Shown: positions 18,022 through 28,524, counted from the first letter of the stretch. The stretch is DNA of 64,000 nt from Gallionella sp. (GCA_028714895.1 JAQTLM010000005.1:62001-126000), one strand, 5' to 3'. Notes: generated by a model from the sequence alone, not told the origin. Program-made: numbers and translations.

Positions 18022-20472
18022 ATGAATAACGCTCGCAGTACCGGCGGTTGTTTTCACTGCGGCCTGCCCATCGCTGCCGGGGCGGATTATCACGCGCGGC
18101 TGGACGGCGCAGAGCGGCAGTTTTGCTGTTTCGGTTGCCAGTCGGTATGCAGCGCCATCTTTGAAGCCGGGCTGCAAGGCTATTACCAGCGCACCCCTGA
18201 AGGCGCGCTGCTCGCCCCGCCGCCCGAACCGCCCAAAGACATCGAAATCTACGACTTCGACGAAGTGCAGCGGGAATTCGCCACCTGCTCCGGCGAGATA
18301 CGCGACATCCACCTGCTCGTCGAGGGCATCCATTGCGCCGCCTGTGTATGGCTGATCGAGCGCGGTTTGCAGCGCGTGCCCGGCGTGCAGTCGGCCAACG
18401 TCAATCTGGCCGCCAGACGGCTGCACCTGCGCTGGGACAACCAACGCAGCAAGCTCTCCGATGTGCTGCGCGCGCTGGCCAAAATCGGCTATGCGGCCGT
18501 GCCCTACGATCCGGAAAGCGCCGAGGGGATAATCAAGAAAGCCAATCGCGCGATGCTCTTCCGGTTGTTCTTCGCCGGCTTCGCCATGATGAACATGCTG
18601 TGGGTTTCGATTGCGCTGTATAGCGGCGCGAACCGGGACGAGTTCCGCGATTTTTTTCACTGGATCGGCCTGGCATTGGCCACGCCGACCTTGCTGTATG
18701 CGGGCTATCCCTTCTATCGCGGCGCATTCGGCGGATTGCGCATCGGCCGCCTGACCATGGATTTGCCGATCGCCATCGGCTTGAGTGTCACTTATGCCTA
18801 TTCGCTGTATGTCACGGTCAGCGCCGGCAAAACCGGCGAAGTGTATTTCGACACCGTCACCAACCTGATTTTTGTGATCCTGATCGGCCGCTATCTGGAA
18901 GGCATGTTCCGCCATCAGGCGATTTCCGCCACCAAACGGCTGATGGAATTGCAGCCGCGCGTGGCGATCGTGATGCGAGACGGGCAGGAACAGATGACGC
19001 CGATACGCGGCGTAAAACCCGGCGACCGGGTGTTGATCAAACCGGGCTACCAAGTGCCGGTGGACGGCGTCGTGATCGAAGGGCGCAGCGCGGTGGACGA
19101 ATCCATGCTGAGCGGCGAATCCGCGCCGGTAAGTAAATTGGCCGGCGCGCAGGTTTTCGCCGGTACGGTGAATACCAGCGGAGCATTGCTGGTGGAAGTG
19201 CGCACCTTGCTGCAGGATACGACGCTGGCGAAAATCATCCGCTTGGTCGAAGAGGCGCAATCCTCCAAAGCGCCGATCCAGCGCCTCGCCGATACCATCG
19301 TGCCGTGGTTCGTGCTGGTCACGTTGATTTGCGCGATACTGACCTTCTTCATCTGGAGCCGCGAAAATTTCGAGATTGCGCTGATGGCGGCAACCTCGGT
19401 GCTGATCATCACCTGCCCGTGCGCGCTGGGCATGGCGACGCCAATGTCGATTGCGGTGGCCTCCGGTCTTGGCGCGAAACACGGCATCCTGATCAAGAAC
19501 GGACTGGTGCTGGAAACCTTGTCCAAGGTGAACCACTTCGTGTTCGATAAAACCGGCACGCTGACCGAAGGCAAGATGAGCGTCGCGCAATTGCATGTCG
19601 CGCCCGGCGTGACGAAGGAAGATATATTGCGCAGCGCGGCTGCGGTGGAACGGTACAGCGAACACAGCGCGGCCAAAGCCATCGTTACAGAAGCGGAAAG
19701 GCAGCAGTTGAAATATCACGACATTGGCGCGTCGGGATTCCACGCGACAGCAGGCTTGGGAGTGGAAGCAGAGGTGGCAGGCAAAACCATGCTGCTGGGC
19801 AATGCCGAATGGCTGATGCGGCGCGGCATTGCGCTTGATGCCGAATTGCAGGCGCACGAGCTGGAAGCGCAGGCGATGAGTTGCGTGCATGTCGCAATGG
19901 GCGGTGCGCATCTGGCGGTATTCGCGCTGGCTGACAAACTGCGCGGCGACGCGCAGCAATTGGTAAACGAGTTGCGCGCCGCAGGGATCGCGATGACCCT
20001 GCTGAGCGGAGACCGCAGGCCGGTTGCCGAGGCGATCGCGCGGCAACTGGGTGGCATGGAAGTCATCGCCGAAGTGTTGCCGCAGGACAAGGATAGTGTG
20101 ATCCGGCAGTTGCAGCAGCGCGGCGCGGTGGTCGCGATGGTGGGCGACGGCATCAACGATGCGCCCGCGCTGATCCGCGCCGATGTCGGCATCGCGCTCG
20201 GGTCGGGCACGGATGTGTCGGTGGAAAGCGCCGACATCGTGCTGATGCACAACGAGCTGGACAAGGTGCGGCTGGCCACCCTGCTGTCGCGCCGGACATT
20301 GCGCACCATCAAGCAAAACATCGGGCTGTCCTTCGTGTATAACGCCATCATGGTGCCGCTGGCGATGCTGGCGATGGTGACACCGCTGGTGGCGGCGATT
20401 ACCATGCCGATCAGCTCACTGGTGGTGATCGGCAATGCGGCGCGCATACGGACTTTATTCAGGAAAACCTGA
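18022..20472 (+). CDS. ccoI: CcoI/FixI-type copper P1B-ATPase
   Basis: An 816-residue heavy-metal P-type ATPase. The N-terminus carries a cysteine-rich metal-binding domain (CFHCGLPI; FCCFGCQSVC), then an HMA domain with IHCAACVW near 110. About eight membrane segments follow, with the CPC motif in TCPCALGMATP, the phosphorylation site DKTGT and the hinge GDGINDAPAL. CcoI supplies copper for assembly of cbb3 cytochrome oxidase. The ATG at 18022 is favoured (AGGA 6 nt upstream); 18016 is an alternative. ccoS follows at 27 bp. The structural ccoNOP genes are not in this window. Confidence 0.94.
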   Translation: MNNARSTGGCFHCGLPIAAGADYHARLDGAERQFCCFGCQSVCSAIFEAGLQGYYQRTPEGALLAPPPEPPKDIEIYDFDEVQREFATCSGEIRDIHLLVEGIHCAACVWLIERGLQRVPGVQSANVNLAARRLHLRWDNQRSKLSDVLRALAKIGYAAVPYDPESAEGIIKKANRAMLFRLFFAGFAMMNMLWVSIALYSGANRDEFRDFFHWIGLALATPTLLYAGYPFYRGAFGGLRIGRLTMDLPIAIGLSVTYAYSLYVTVSAGKTGEVYFDTVTNLIFVILIGRYLEGMFRHQAISATKRLMELQPRVAIVMRDGQEQMTPIRGVKPGDRVLIKPGYQVPVDGVVIEGRSAVDESMLSGESAPVSKLAGAQVFAGTVNTSGALLVEVRTLLQDTTLAKIIRLVEEAQSSKAPIQRLADTIVPWFVLVTLICAILTFFIWSRENFEIALMAATSVLIITCPCALGMATPMSIAVASGLGAKHGILIKNGLVLETLSKVNHFVFDKTGTLTEGKMSVAQLHVAPGVTKEDILRSAAAVERYSEHSAAKAIVTEAERQQLKYHDIGASGFHATAGLGVEAEVAGKTMLLGNAEWLMRRGIALDAELQAHELEAQAMSCVHVAMGGAHLAVFALADKLRGDAQQLVNELRAAGIAMTLLSGDRRPVAEAIARQLGGMEVIAEVLPQDKDSVIRQLQQRGAVVAMVGDGINDAPALIRADVGIALGSGTDVSVESADIVLMHNELDKVRLATLLSRRTLRTIKQNIGLSFVYNAIMVPLAMLAMVTPLVAAITMPISSLVVIGNAARIRTLFRKT

Positions 20473-20499
20473 TCCATAAAACCACAGTGGGAGGTCGTC

Positions 20500-20829
20500 A
20501 TGGATGTGATTTACAGTTTGATACCCGGCATGATGTTCTTCGGCCTGATATTCCTCGTGGTGCTGATCTGGGCGGTGAAGAAAGGTCAGTATGAGGATAT
20601 GGAAGGCAATGCCAACCGGATTCTGCTCGATGACGATGAAGACATGATGGACCACCCTGATGAAACTACTGGTGAAACTACTAGCCATCTGACTAGCCCA
20701 GCAAAAGACGCTGAGCAAGTCATTGGTTATAGCCATTCGACTTGGCTATCAAAAGACGATAGCCAAGTCGCTGGTTATGATGACGGCAAGGGTGGCAAAG
20801 CAAGCAAGGGAAATTCCGAACTGAAGTAG
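20500..20829 (+). CDS. ccoS: CcoS, cbb3 oxidase assembly protein, with repeat-derived C-terminal extension
   Basis: A 109-residue protein. Residues 1-50 are CcoS: membrane helix MMFFGLIFLVVLIWAVKKG and the conserved GQYEDMEGNANRILLDDD. CcoS is normally 45-70 residues. Here residues 61-93 are encoded by two tandem copies of a 51-nt palindromic element, giving SHLTSPAKDAEQVIGY and SHSTWLSKDDSQVAGY, followed by a Lys/Gly-rich tail. Both units keep the frame. GGGAGGTC before the ATG is a good ribosome-binding site. CcoS is needed for cofactor insertion in cbb3 oxidase; the extension would face the cytoplasm or periplasm as a polar tail and its effect is unknown. Confidence 0.88.
   Translation: MDVIYSLIPGMMFFGLIFLVVLIWAVKKGQYEDMEGNANRILLDDDEDMMDHPDETTGETTSHLTSPAKDAEQVIGYSHSTWLSKDDSQVAGYDDGKGGKASKGNSELK
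20680..20778. repeat. 51-nt palindromic element, copies 2a and 2b in tandem inside ccoS
   Basis: Copy 2a is 20680-20730 and copy 2b is 20728-20778; they share a few bases. Copy 2a has inner stem GCCCAGC/GCTGAGC, copy 2b GGCTATC/GATAGCC, both with loop AAAAGAC. Copy 2b has a perfect 13-bp stem CGACTTGGCTATC plus outer ATAGCCA/TGGTTAT pairing with one G-T. The 48-nt step between them keeps the ccoS frame. Confidence 0.85.
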
Positions 20830-21031
20830 CCGCGATTTGATCTGGCACTACCTGTCAGATCATTAGTATCTTAGAGCGGCATGCTGATCGTCCGAAATGC
20901 CAATAGTAGCCACTCAAATCATCGCACCGGGATTGCATCATAATCGAATTATGATGTTCGCAGTCGTTGCGTACTAACGGGTAGTAAGGTGCATAGAAAG
21001 TAGCGATGGCAAACAGGAGGAATAGGAAAAA

Positions 21032-24000
21032 ATGATGCCGCCAATCTTCACCCCAGCCGTCACTCTGTTGAACCGTTTGGGCTACACCAAGAAATTTACG
21101 CTGCTGTGGTTGTTGTCCACGGTTGCGATTGCCGTGGTGACGTACAGCCTGTTCGTCAATCTTAACCGCATTATTCAACCCTCGATGCGGCAACTGGAAG
21201 GCCTCGTGCTGATCAAGCCGATCTCCCAAGCCATGCAAGCCATCCAGTCGCACCGCGGGATTTCGGCCGCACTGCTCGGCGGCAACCAGATAATGCGGGA
21301 TAAGCGCGCCGCCATGGAAATGAAAACTACCGCTGCATTTAATGCAATGGAAGAGAAATTACCTGCTGATCTGGTTTCTGGCAAAAATTTCCAGCTTATC
21401 AAGTCAGGTTGGGAACAATTGCGCAAAACAGGCCTGAATTTGACAGTCGCCGAAAATTTCGCCGCGCATACCCGCTTGGTCGCGCAACTCCATCTATTCG
21501 AGATATCCGTCGCCGACGAATATCTGCTGACGCAGGATCCGGAGCTCGCCTCGTTTTACCTGATTGACACTACCATCAACAAATTGCCGCATACGCTCGA
21601 ACACCTCGGGCGGATTCGTGCGTACGGCACCGGCATCCTGGCCATGAAGCAACTCACCGAACAGCAGAAGATCGATTTGAAAGTCTATACTGCCGAACTT
21701 AACGACATGCTCGAGTTCTTCGACATCAACCTCGACAAGGCCGCCCTCTACAATCGGAATCTCCAGAATATACTTAACACAGTATCTGACAGCATCGTCA
21801 ATTCGTCGCACAGTATTACTAACCTCGTGGCGACGGATATCCTCACCGGTCGCTTCGCCACACCTCCGGACAAATTTCTGGACATGGCCACGGCGTCGAT
21901 CGACGAGAGTTACGCGCAAATGTATGACGTCCTGTTGCCAGCATGTGAGTCGCTTATCAAGACGCGCATCACTCGGACAAAAAATACGCTGTACACGAGT
22001 GTCGGCATTTCTCTGACGGTATTACTGCTGGTGATCTATCTGTCGGTTAGTATCTACTACGCCATCATCGGCGGTATCCGATCGCTAACTCACTCTGCAC
22101 GCGCCTTTGCCGGCGGCAACATGAGTACGCGAATCAAACTCGACACGCACGACGAGCTCAGTCGGATAGGCGACAGCTTCAATGAAATGGCCGATGGATT
22201 CAATGCCATGCTCGAAGCGCGCAAGCAGGCAGAATTGCAGTTGCTGGAACGCGAGCTGCAATTCCGCACCCTGGCTGATTCCGGCCAGGCACTGATCTGG
22301 GCATCCGGCACCGACAAGCTGTGCAACTACTTCAACAAGGTCTGGCTGGAATTCACCGGACGCAGCATGGAGCAAGAGTTGGGCAACGGCTGGACCGAAG
22401 GCGTGCATCCGGATGATTTTCAGCGTTGCCTGGAGGTGTATGTGTCGGCGTTCGACCGGCGCGAAAAATTCAGCATGGACTACCGCCTGCGCCGCCACGA
22501 CGGCGAATACTGCTGGATACAGGATGACGGATGCCCGCGCTACGACAGTAAGGGCGAGTTCATCGGTTATATCGGCTATTGCCTCGACATCACCGGACGC
22601 AAGCGAGCGGAAGAGGCGCTGCTCAAGTTCACCGAAGAGCTGGAAGACAAAATCGTGGAGCGCACCAACGATCTGGAACATGCCCGGCTTGAGGCAGAGT
22701 ATGCCAACCGAGCCAAATCGGCTTTCCTCGCCACGATGAGCCACGAGATCCGCACCCCGATGAACGGCGTGATCGGCATGGTCGATGTGCTGCAGCAGAC
22801 CAGCCTCAAAGGTTACCAGATGGAGATGGTCGACCTTATCCGCGAATCGGCGTTTTCCCTGCTGACTATCATCGACGACATCCTCGATTTCTCCAAGATC
22901 GAGGCCGGTCGGCTGGAGCTCGAGTGCGTACCCATGTCGCTGACAGATACGGTGGAGATGATGTGCAGCATGCTGGATCGTTTGGCCAGCAGGAAGAAGG
23001 TGGAACTTATCCTGTTCGTTGACCCGGTTATCCCGGAGAATGTGCTGGGCGATACGGTGCGGCTGCGCCAAGTCCTGATCAACCTTGCCAGCAACGCCAT
23101 CAAATTTTCCAGCGGGCAGGATCGCCCGGGCCGGGTATCGGTGCGCGCCATACTGGCCAGGAATGGCTTGGCCGGGCGCAGCCCGGAGCAAATAACGGTG
23201 GAGTTCCAGGTGGCCGATAACGGCATCGGCATGGACAAGGAGACCTTGGCGCGACTGTTCACACCCTTCACGCAGGCCGATGCCTCCACCACCCGGCGTT
23301 TTGGCGGCACCGGGCTGGGGCTGGCCATCTCGCACCGCCTGGTGGAACTGATGGATGGCGAGATCACGGTGCAGAGCGAACCTGGCAAGGGCTCCGTCTT
23401 TACTGTGCGCCTGCCGTTTGCGTTGCTGCCGGAAAAAACGGCATCCGACGAAGCGCCGTCTGAGGTTGCCGGGCTATCCTGCCTCGTGGTGGACGGTGCG
23501 GATAATCTGGCTGAAGAGCTCGCCGCCTATCTCGCGCATGGCGGTGCGGCCGTCGAGCGGGTGGCAGGTATCGCCGCTGCCGGGGAACGTGCCGGCGCAT
23601 TGCCGCCTGGCTTGTGGCTATGGATCGTCGTTGCCGAGGATGAGCCGCTGTCGCCTGATGATTTGCGCGCTGTCGCCCGCACCCGGCCGGAACAGGATAT
23701 CCGCTTCGTTGTCATCGGGCGCGGGCAGCGGCGGAAGCCGCGAGTTGCTGCTTCCGATCTGGTTATGCTGGACGGCAACGTGCTCAAACGCCGGACGTTT
23801 CTCAAGGCGGTAGCCATTGCTGCCGGGCGGGCGCAGGAAGAAGTGGAAATGCCCTTCACCGATAGGAGCGAGACGGTCAAGGAACCGCTGTCGCGCGAGG
23901 AAGCCAGACAACAGGGCCGACTGATCTTGGTGGCCGAGGACAACGAGATCAACCAGAAGGTGATCCTGCGCCAGCTCGCATTGCTCGGGCTTGCGGCGGA

Positions 24001-24670
24001 TATTGCCGATGATGGCCGGTTGGCATTGGAACGCTGGCGAAGCGGCGACTACGCGCTGCTGCTCAGCGACCTGCATATGCCGGAGATGGATGGCTATGAG
24101 CTGACCGCCGCCATCCGCGCCTCAGAGGGGGAATCACGGCATATCCCGGTCATAGCCCTGACTGCCAACGCGCTGCGGGGTGAGGCCGAGCGCTGCCGCG
24201 AGGCCGGCATGGACGATTACCTGAGCAAACCGGCGCGGCTGGCAGACCTGCAAGCCATGCTGGAAAAATGGCTGCCCGCTGTTGCCGAACCCGCGCCGCT
24301 TGAACCCATGCCGGAGCTGCACGCTACTGCACCGTACCCCGTTGACGTGAATGTGCTCAAGGCGCTGGTGGGCGATGATCCGGCGGTGATCCGCGAATTC
24401 CTGCACGACTTCCGCATTAGCGCGGCGAAAATTGCGGCGGAATTGAAGGCGGCCTGCAATGGCGGGCAGATGGCGCAGGCGGGTGCGTTGGCGCACAAAT
24501 TAAAGTCTTCGGCACGCTCGGTAGGTGCGCTGGCGCTGGGCGAGTTGTGTGCCGCGATGGAGCAGGCAGGCAAGGCTGATGGCACCGAAGCGCTGGCGGT
24601 ATTGTTGCCCAAGTTTGAGGCGGAAATAGCCGCCGTGGATGAGCAATTGGGTTCATTCTGGCAAAAATAG
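21032..24670 (+). CDS. Large hybrid sensor histidine kinase (HAMP-PAS-HK-REC-HPT)
   Basis: A 1212-residue protein. Membrane helices lie at about 22-44 and 320-345 and enclose a helical periplasmic sensor with [13 protein letters not shown], resembling nitrate/nitrite-sensing (NIT-like) four-helix domains. HAMP (about 345-400), PAS (about 415-530) and HisKA with H571 ([11 protein letters not shown]) follow. The HATPase has [11 protein letters not shown] and [11 protein letters not shown] region near 815-935 looks like a receiver without a clear acceptor Asp, then a true receiver with D1013 ([13 protein letters not shown]) and an HPT domain with H1155 ([10 protein letters not shown]). It is a full phosphorelay in one chain and probably feeds the two receiver proteins encoded next. 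Confidence 0.93.
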   Translation: MMPPIFTPAVTLLNRLGYTKKFTLLWLLSTVAIAVVTYSLFVNLNRIIQPSMRQLEGLVLIKPISQAMQAIQSHRGISAALLGGNQIMRDKRAAMEMKTTAAFNAMEEKLPADLVSGKNFQLIKSGWEQLRKTGLNLTVAENFAAHTRLVAQLHLFEISVADEYLLTQDPELASFYLIDTTINKLPHTLEHLGRIRAYGTGILAMKQLTEQQKIDLKVYTAELNDMLEFFDINLDKAALYNRNLQNILNTVSDSIVNSSHSITNLVATDILTGRFATPPDKFLDMATASIDESYAQMYDVLLPACESLIKTRITRTKNTLYTSVGISLTVLLLVIYLSVSIYYAIIGGIRSLTHSARAFAGGNMSTRIKLDTHDELSRIGDSFNEMADGFNAMLEARKQAELQLLERELQFRTLADSGQALIWASGTDKLCNYFNKVWLEFTGRSMEQELGNGWTEGVHPDDFQRCLEVYVSAFDRREKFSMDYRLRRHDGEYCWIQDDGCPRYDSKGEFIGYIGYCLDITGRKRAEEALLKFTEELEDKIVERTNDLEHARLEAEYANRAKSAFLATMSHEIRTPMNGVIGMVDVLQQTSLKGYQMEMVDLIRESAFSLLTIIDDILDFSKIEAGRLELECVPMSLTDTVEMMCSMLDRLASRKKVELILFVDPVIPENVLGDTVRLRQVLINLASNAIKFSSGQDRPGRVSVRAILARNGLAGRSPEQITVEFQVADNGIGMDKETLARLFTPFTQADASTTRRFGGTGLGLAISHRLVELMDGEITVQSEPGKGSVFTVRLPFALLPEKTASDEAPSEVAGLSCLVVDGADNLAEELAAYLAHGGAAVERVAGIAAAGERAGALPPGLWLWIVVAEDEPLSPDDLRAVARTRPEQDIRFVVIGRGQRRKPRVAASDLVMLDGNVLKRRTFLKAVAIAAGRAQEEVEMPFTDRSETVKEPLSREEARQQGRLILVAEDNEINQKVILRQLALLGLAADIADDGRLALERWRSGDYALLLSDLHMPEMDGYELTAAIRASEGESRHIPVIALTANALRGEAERCREAGMDDYLSKPARLADLQAMLEKWLPAVAEPAPLEPMPELHATAPYPVDVNVLKALVGDDPAVIREFLHDFRISAAKIAAELKAACNGGQMAQAGALAHKLKSSARSVGALALGELCAAMEQAGKADGTEALAVLLPKFEAEIAAVDEQLGSFWQK

Positions 24671-24726
24671 TTGGCAGAATATTAGGTACGCCTCCACGGG
24701 ACATGCCGGGAAAAGGAAGAAAAATC

Positions 24727-25938
24727 ATGACAGCAATCCGGATACTGATACTTGACGATGACCCTTTTGAGCTCAAGCTGCTTAGCCGCGTGCTGGCAAA
24801 CCTTGGATTCGCCCCGGTCATCACCTGCGACAACGGACGTGCTGCGCTGGAGCAGATGGATCATGCGGATGGTTCGCCAGACTTGATCCTGCTGGATTTG
24901 AACATGCCGGAAATGGACGGGGTCGAATTCGTGCGCAAGCTGGTCGAACATCATTACGCAGGCAGCCTCATCCTGGTCAGCGGAGAGGATGAGCGTATGC
25001 TGCAAACTGCCGTAAAGCTGGTGCAGGCGCATAAAATCCAAGTGCTCGGGCACCTGCACAAGCCGGTCACGCCGGAAGGGCTGGCGGCGTTGCTTGGGAA
25101 ATGGCTGCCGCCATCGCAAAGCAAGCCGCAGGTAGCAAAGAAAATTTACAGCGCGGATGAGTTGCGCGCTGCCATCGCGAACGGCGAACTGGTCAATTAC
25201 TACCAACCCAAGGTGGCGGTCGCCACCGGCCGGGCGGTGGGCGTGGAAACGCTGGTGCGCTGGCGTCATCCACAGGACGGAATGGTGTTCCCCGATCAGT
25301 TTGTCGGCGTGGCGGAAGCGCACGGCCTGATCGGCGACCTGACCCGGGTGGTGCTCACCGGCGCGCTGGCCCAGGCCAAAGTCTGGCAGGAAGCGGGGCT
25401 GACGCTGCGTGTCGCCATCAACGTGTCGATGGACAATCTGGCGTCGCTGGATTTTCCGGATTTCGTTGCCGGGCTCGCGGTCGAGGCAGGCGTGGCGCCG
25501 CAGCAGGTGGTGCTGGAAGTGACGGAAAGCCGGCTGATGCGGGACACGCGGGCTGCGCTCGAAATCTTGAGCCGGCTGCGTCTCAAGCGCTTCCATCTCT
25601 CGATTGACGATTTCGGCACCGGGCATTCTTCGCTGGCCCAGTTGCGCGACATTCCCTTCGACGAACTCAAGATCGACCAGAGTTTCGTGCATGGCGCATG
25701 GGCCAACGAGACGCTCCGGGCAATGTATGACGCCAGCCTGGGTCTGGCAAGACAATTGGGCATGGAAGTCGTGGCCGAAGGGGTGGAAGACCGGGACGAC
25801 TGGGAGCTTCTGCGCCGCACTGGATGTGATCTCGCCCAAGGCTATTTCGTCGCCAAGCCGATGCCCGCTGCCGATCTGCCCGGCTGGATGCAGACTTGGC
25901 AAGCACGGATGCGAAATGAATTTGCAGCTATCTCATAA
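24727..25938 (+). CDS. Response regulator with EAL domain (c-di-GMP phosphodiesterase)
   Basis: A 403-residue protein: receiver (D57 in LILLDLNMPEMDG) followed by an EAL domain from about 140. The signature is ETL (VGVETLVRW, E174) rather than EAL. The other catalytic-site blocks are present: NVSM, LEVTESRLM, IDDFGTGHSSL, LKIDQSF and VAEGVED, so it should be active in hydrolysing c-di-GMP to pGpG. The ATG at 24727 has AAGGAAG upstream and gives MTAIRILILDDD. It lies 56 bp after the hybrid kinase and is probably its phosphorylation target. Confidence 0.93.
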   Translation: MTAIRILILDDDPFELKLLSRVLANLGFAPVITCDNGRAALEQMDHADGSPDLILLDLNMPEMDGVEFVRKLVEHHYAGSLILVSGEDERMLQTAVKLVQAHKIQVLGHLHKPVTPEGLAALLGKWLPPSQSKPQVAKKIYSADELRAAIANGELVNYYQPKVAVATGRAVGVETLVRWRHPQDGMVFPDQFVGVAEAHGLIGDLTRVVLTGALAQAKVWQEAGLTLRVAINVSMDNLASLDFPDFVAGLAVEAGVAPQQVVLEVTESRLMRDTRAALEILSRLRLKRFHLSIDDFGTGHSSLAQLRDIPFDELKIDQSFVHGAWANETLRAMYDASLGLARQLGMEVVAEGVEDRDDWELLRRTGCDLAQGYFVAKPMPAADLPGWMQTWQARMRNEFAAIS

Positions 25939-25953
25939 AGAAAGTAATTCGCC

Positions 25954-27123
25954 ATGATCACTCCCAATCTGACCGACGCGCTTATCCTGATCGCTACGGA
26001 TAATGTTACCGACGCAGACTTAATCAAGAAACATCTGAAAGTCGAATTTGAAAATGTCTTTACTTCCACCGATCCGGACAGGTCGGTGGCAGATTTCGAG
26101 TCCCACCAGCCCGATGTGCTGATGCTGGCATTCAATAGCCTGGAAAAATCGGAGCGCTATTATCTCGAGCTTTATCGCCGCAGCCGTAAAATTCACCTGC
26201 ACCCACACCGCACCGTGATCCTGTGCAACAAGGACGAGGTAAAGCGTGTTTACGACTTGTGCAAGAAAGAGCTTTTTGACGATTACATCCTGTTCTGGCC
26301 GATGACCCACGACACGATGCGCCTGCCGATGGCTGTGCAACGCGCGCTACGTGAACTGGCCGCCATCAAGCCCGGCGGCCCGTCGGCGGCGGAGTTTGCC
26401 GCGCAGGCGCGCCGCTTGGCGGAACTGGAAACCATGCTGGACCATCAGATGGCGCGAGGCGGGCAGCATATCGAAGTGACCAGCCAAGCCATGGCGCAGG
26501 CCGAACAGAAAATCGGCGCGGCGCTGGATGGGTTTTCCCAACGGCTCATCCGGAATGATTCCGGCGGCGGGTACACAATTAAAGAAGGCGGCGATCTAAA
26601 GAGCGAAATCAGCCGCCTCAAGCACGAGGAAGTGCAGCAGCAGTTTCGTGTTGCAGCCGAATCCGTCCAGCCCCTGAAGCAGTGGGCTCAGGATTTCAGG
26701 CAGGAATACGCGCCTCAACTGGAATCGGTACGTGCCCTTAACGCGATGGCCGGGCGCGTCCAGCCCGTCGTGCTGGTGGTGGACGATGACGAGTTCCAGC
26801 ACAAAGTCGTAGGCAAGATACTGGAGGGCAAAAACTATCACTTGGTGTTCGCCGCCGGCGGTATCGAGGCTTTGAGTGTTCTGCGCAAGACCCGCCCAGA
26901 CCTCATCCTGATGGATGTCATGATGCCCGGCATGGATGGGTTGGAGGTTGTGCGGTATATAAAGAGCGCACCCCAACTGGCCGATATCCCCATCATCATG
27001 ATCACCGGCAAGAGCGATAAAAACATTGTCATAGAAAGCCTGAAGGTCGGCGCGACCGGCTTTGTAGTAAAGCCCTTCGATCGGGATACCTTGCTTGGCA
27101 AAGTGGCTCAAGCGCTGCGTTGA
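25954..27123 (+). CDS. Two-receiver response regulator with coiled-coil linker
   Basis: A 389-residue protein. The first 130 residues have a receiver-like pattern (LILIATDNVTDADLIKKHL; QPDVLMLAFNSLEKSE) but Asn/Ser replace the acceptor Asp, so this half is probably degenerate. A helical linker (140-265) follows. The C-terminal receiver is intact: VVDDDE, D321 (LILMDVMMPGMDG) and K (VVKPFDR). There is no output domain, so it may act by protein contact. It follows the EAL gene by 15 bp and is the last gene of this signalling operon. Confidence 0.88.
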   Translation: MITPNLTDALILIATDNVTDADLIKKHLKVEFENVFTSTDPDRSVADFESHQPDVLMLAFNSLEKSERYYLELYRRSRKIHLHPHRTVILCNKDEVKRVYDLCKKELFDDYILFWPMTHDTMRLPMAVQRALRELAAIKPGGPSAAEFAAQARRLAELETMLDHQMARGGQHIEVTSQAMAQAEQKIGAALDGFSQRLIRNDSGGGYTIKEGGDLKSEISRLKHEEVQQQFRVAAESVQPLKQWAQDFRQEYAPQLESVRALNAMAGRVQPVVLVVDDDEFQHKVVGKILEGKNYHLVFAAGGIEALSVLRKTRPDLILMDVMMPGMDGLEVVRYIKSAPQLADIPIIMITGKSDKNIVIESLKVGATGFVVKPFDRDTLLGKVAQALR

Positions 27124-27447
27124 GTCTTCGAACGTCAACGGTGACCACAATCTATCGACAATCATATTGCAAGGCTTGCAATCTACAACGCTAAACATAT
27201 CCATTGGCTAGGCACGGTTTTGTATGGTGTACCGCCATATTGGTCGGAGGCGGGTAACTTTTGAATGACCGATTTGGGTCGTTAGCGAAAGTCGGGCCAA
27301 GCATTTGTCGCAGATCGTGCCGCGTTGAATGCCGCAGGGTACACTGGACACCATCCGAATGGATCAGCCCGGAAAAGCCAGCCTGTTTGATTCGGAGTAT
27401 ATTGCCCGTCAAGCTAGTAGCATCATCATTTTTCAGGAGGAACAATC
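27124..27447. other. Intergenic region with a 17-bp palindrome
   Basis: A 324-bp gap. ATTGCAAG and CTTGCAAT at 27166-27182 form a perfect inverted repeat around one base, and could be an operator. A minus-strand open frame at 27191-27445 has no recognisable family or good ribosome-binding site. AGGAGG at 27436 belongs to the next gene. Confidence 0.45.
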
Positions 27448-28524
27448 ATGTCGCTTCTATTCTCAAAGACCGCTTTAGGCCAACTCACGCTGCAGAATCG
27501 CCTGGCCATGTCGCCGATGACGCGCAATCGTGCTATCGGCAATATTCCGAATGAGCTCATGGCGCAGTATTACGCGCAGCGGGCGACTGCCGGCCTGATC
27601 ATCACCGAAGGCACGTCGCCGTCCCCCAATGGGCTGGGCTATGCGCGCATACCCGGAATATTTTCTGCGGCGCAGGTTGCAGGGTGGCAGTGCGTTACCG
27701 ATGCGGTTCACGCGCAGGGTGCGAAGATGTTCATGCAACTCATGCACACCGGGCGCATCGGCCATGCGCTCAATCTGCCTGCGGGCGGGCGCGTGTTGGC
27801 GCCGTCGGCGGTGGCGGCCGCCGGCGAGATATATACCGATGCGGAAGGGATGAAGCCGAATGCCGTGCCGCAGGAAATGTCCGGGGCGGACATCAAGGTC
27901 GCCATAGGAGAATTCGTGCAGGCCGCGCAGAATGCCGTGGCGGCGGGATGCGATGGCGTCGAGTTGCATTCGGCAAACGGCTATCTGCTCGAGCAGTTCA
28001 TCCGCCCGAACTCGAACCGGCGCACGGATCGCTACGGCGGCTCGATCGAGAACCGCGCGCGCTTCGTGCTCGAGGTCGCCGAGGCGGTGATTATCGCCAT
28101 CGGCAAGGATAAGGTCGGCATACGTCTGTCGCCGTTCGGCGTATTCAACGATATGCCGCTGTACGACGCGATGGAAGCGGATTACACCTGGCTGGCGCAA
28201 CAGCTCAATATGCGCGGGCTGGCCTACATCCACCTCGTCGACCATTCGGCGATGGGCGCACCGCCGGTACCCGATTCGATGAAGGCGGCGTTCCGCAGCG
28301 TGTTCAAGGGTACATTGATCCTTTCCGGCGGCTACGATGCCGCGCGTGCCGAGAGCGATCTGGCAGCGGGTAAATGCAATCTGGTTGCCGTGGGGCGGCC
28401 GTTCCTCGCCAACCCGGACCTGGTTGCCCGGTGGAAAACCGGTGCGGCGCTGAATGCGCCCGACTTTAATACCTTCTATACGCCCGGGCCGCAGGGATAT
28501 ACCGATTACCCGGTGTTGGGTTGA
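27448..28524 (+). CDS. Old Yellow Enzyme-family ene-reductase (NemA type)
   Basis: A 358-residue FMN-dependent NAD(P)H oxidoreductase. Family marks are LAMSPMTRNRA near the N-terminus, MQLMHTGRIGH, the HSANGYLLEQFIRPNSNRRTDRYGGS block (FMN binding and active site) and VAVGRPFLANPDLV. These enzymes reduce activated alkenes, nitro compounds or similar electrophiles. No NemR-like regulator is adjacent; a palindrome 270 bp upstream might be a control site. It is monocistronic. Confidence 0.94.
   Translation: MSLLFSKTALGQLTLQNRLAMSPMTRNRAIGNIPNELMAQYYAQRATAGLIITEGTSPSPNGLGYARIPGIFSAAQVAGWQCVTDAVHAQGAKMFMQLMHTGRIGHALNLPAGGRVLAPSAVAAAGEIYTDAEGMKPNAVPQEMSGADIKVAIGEFVQAAQNAVAAGCDGVELHSANGYLLEQFIRPNSNRRTDRYGGSIENRARFVLEVAEAVIIAIGKDKVGIRLSPFGVFNDMPLYDAMEADYTWLAQQLNMRGLAYIHLVDHSAMGAPPVPDSMKAAFRSVFKGTLILSGGYDAARAESDLAAGKCNLVAVGRPFLANPDLVARWKTGAALNAPDFNTFYTPGPQGYTDYPVLG

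Noticed and set aside
17992..20316. 774-codon open frame antisense to ccoI
   Set aside because: It mirrors the ccoI codons, is His/Arg/Gln-rich with no family pattern, and ccoI has all P-type ATPase motifs.
22085..23335. 416-codon open frame antisense to the hybrid kinase
   Set aside because: No recognisable domain; explained by third-position GC bias of the kinase gene.
27191..27445. 84-codon minus-strand open frame before the ene-reductase gene
   Set aside because: No ribosome-binding site, no recognisable domain and in a promoter region; kept as intergenic.
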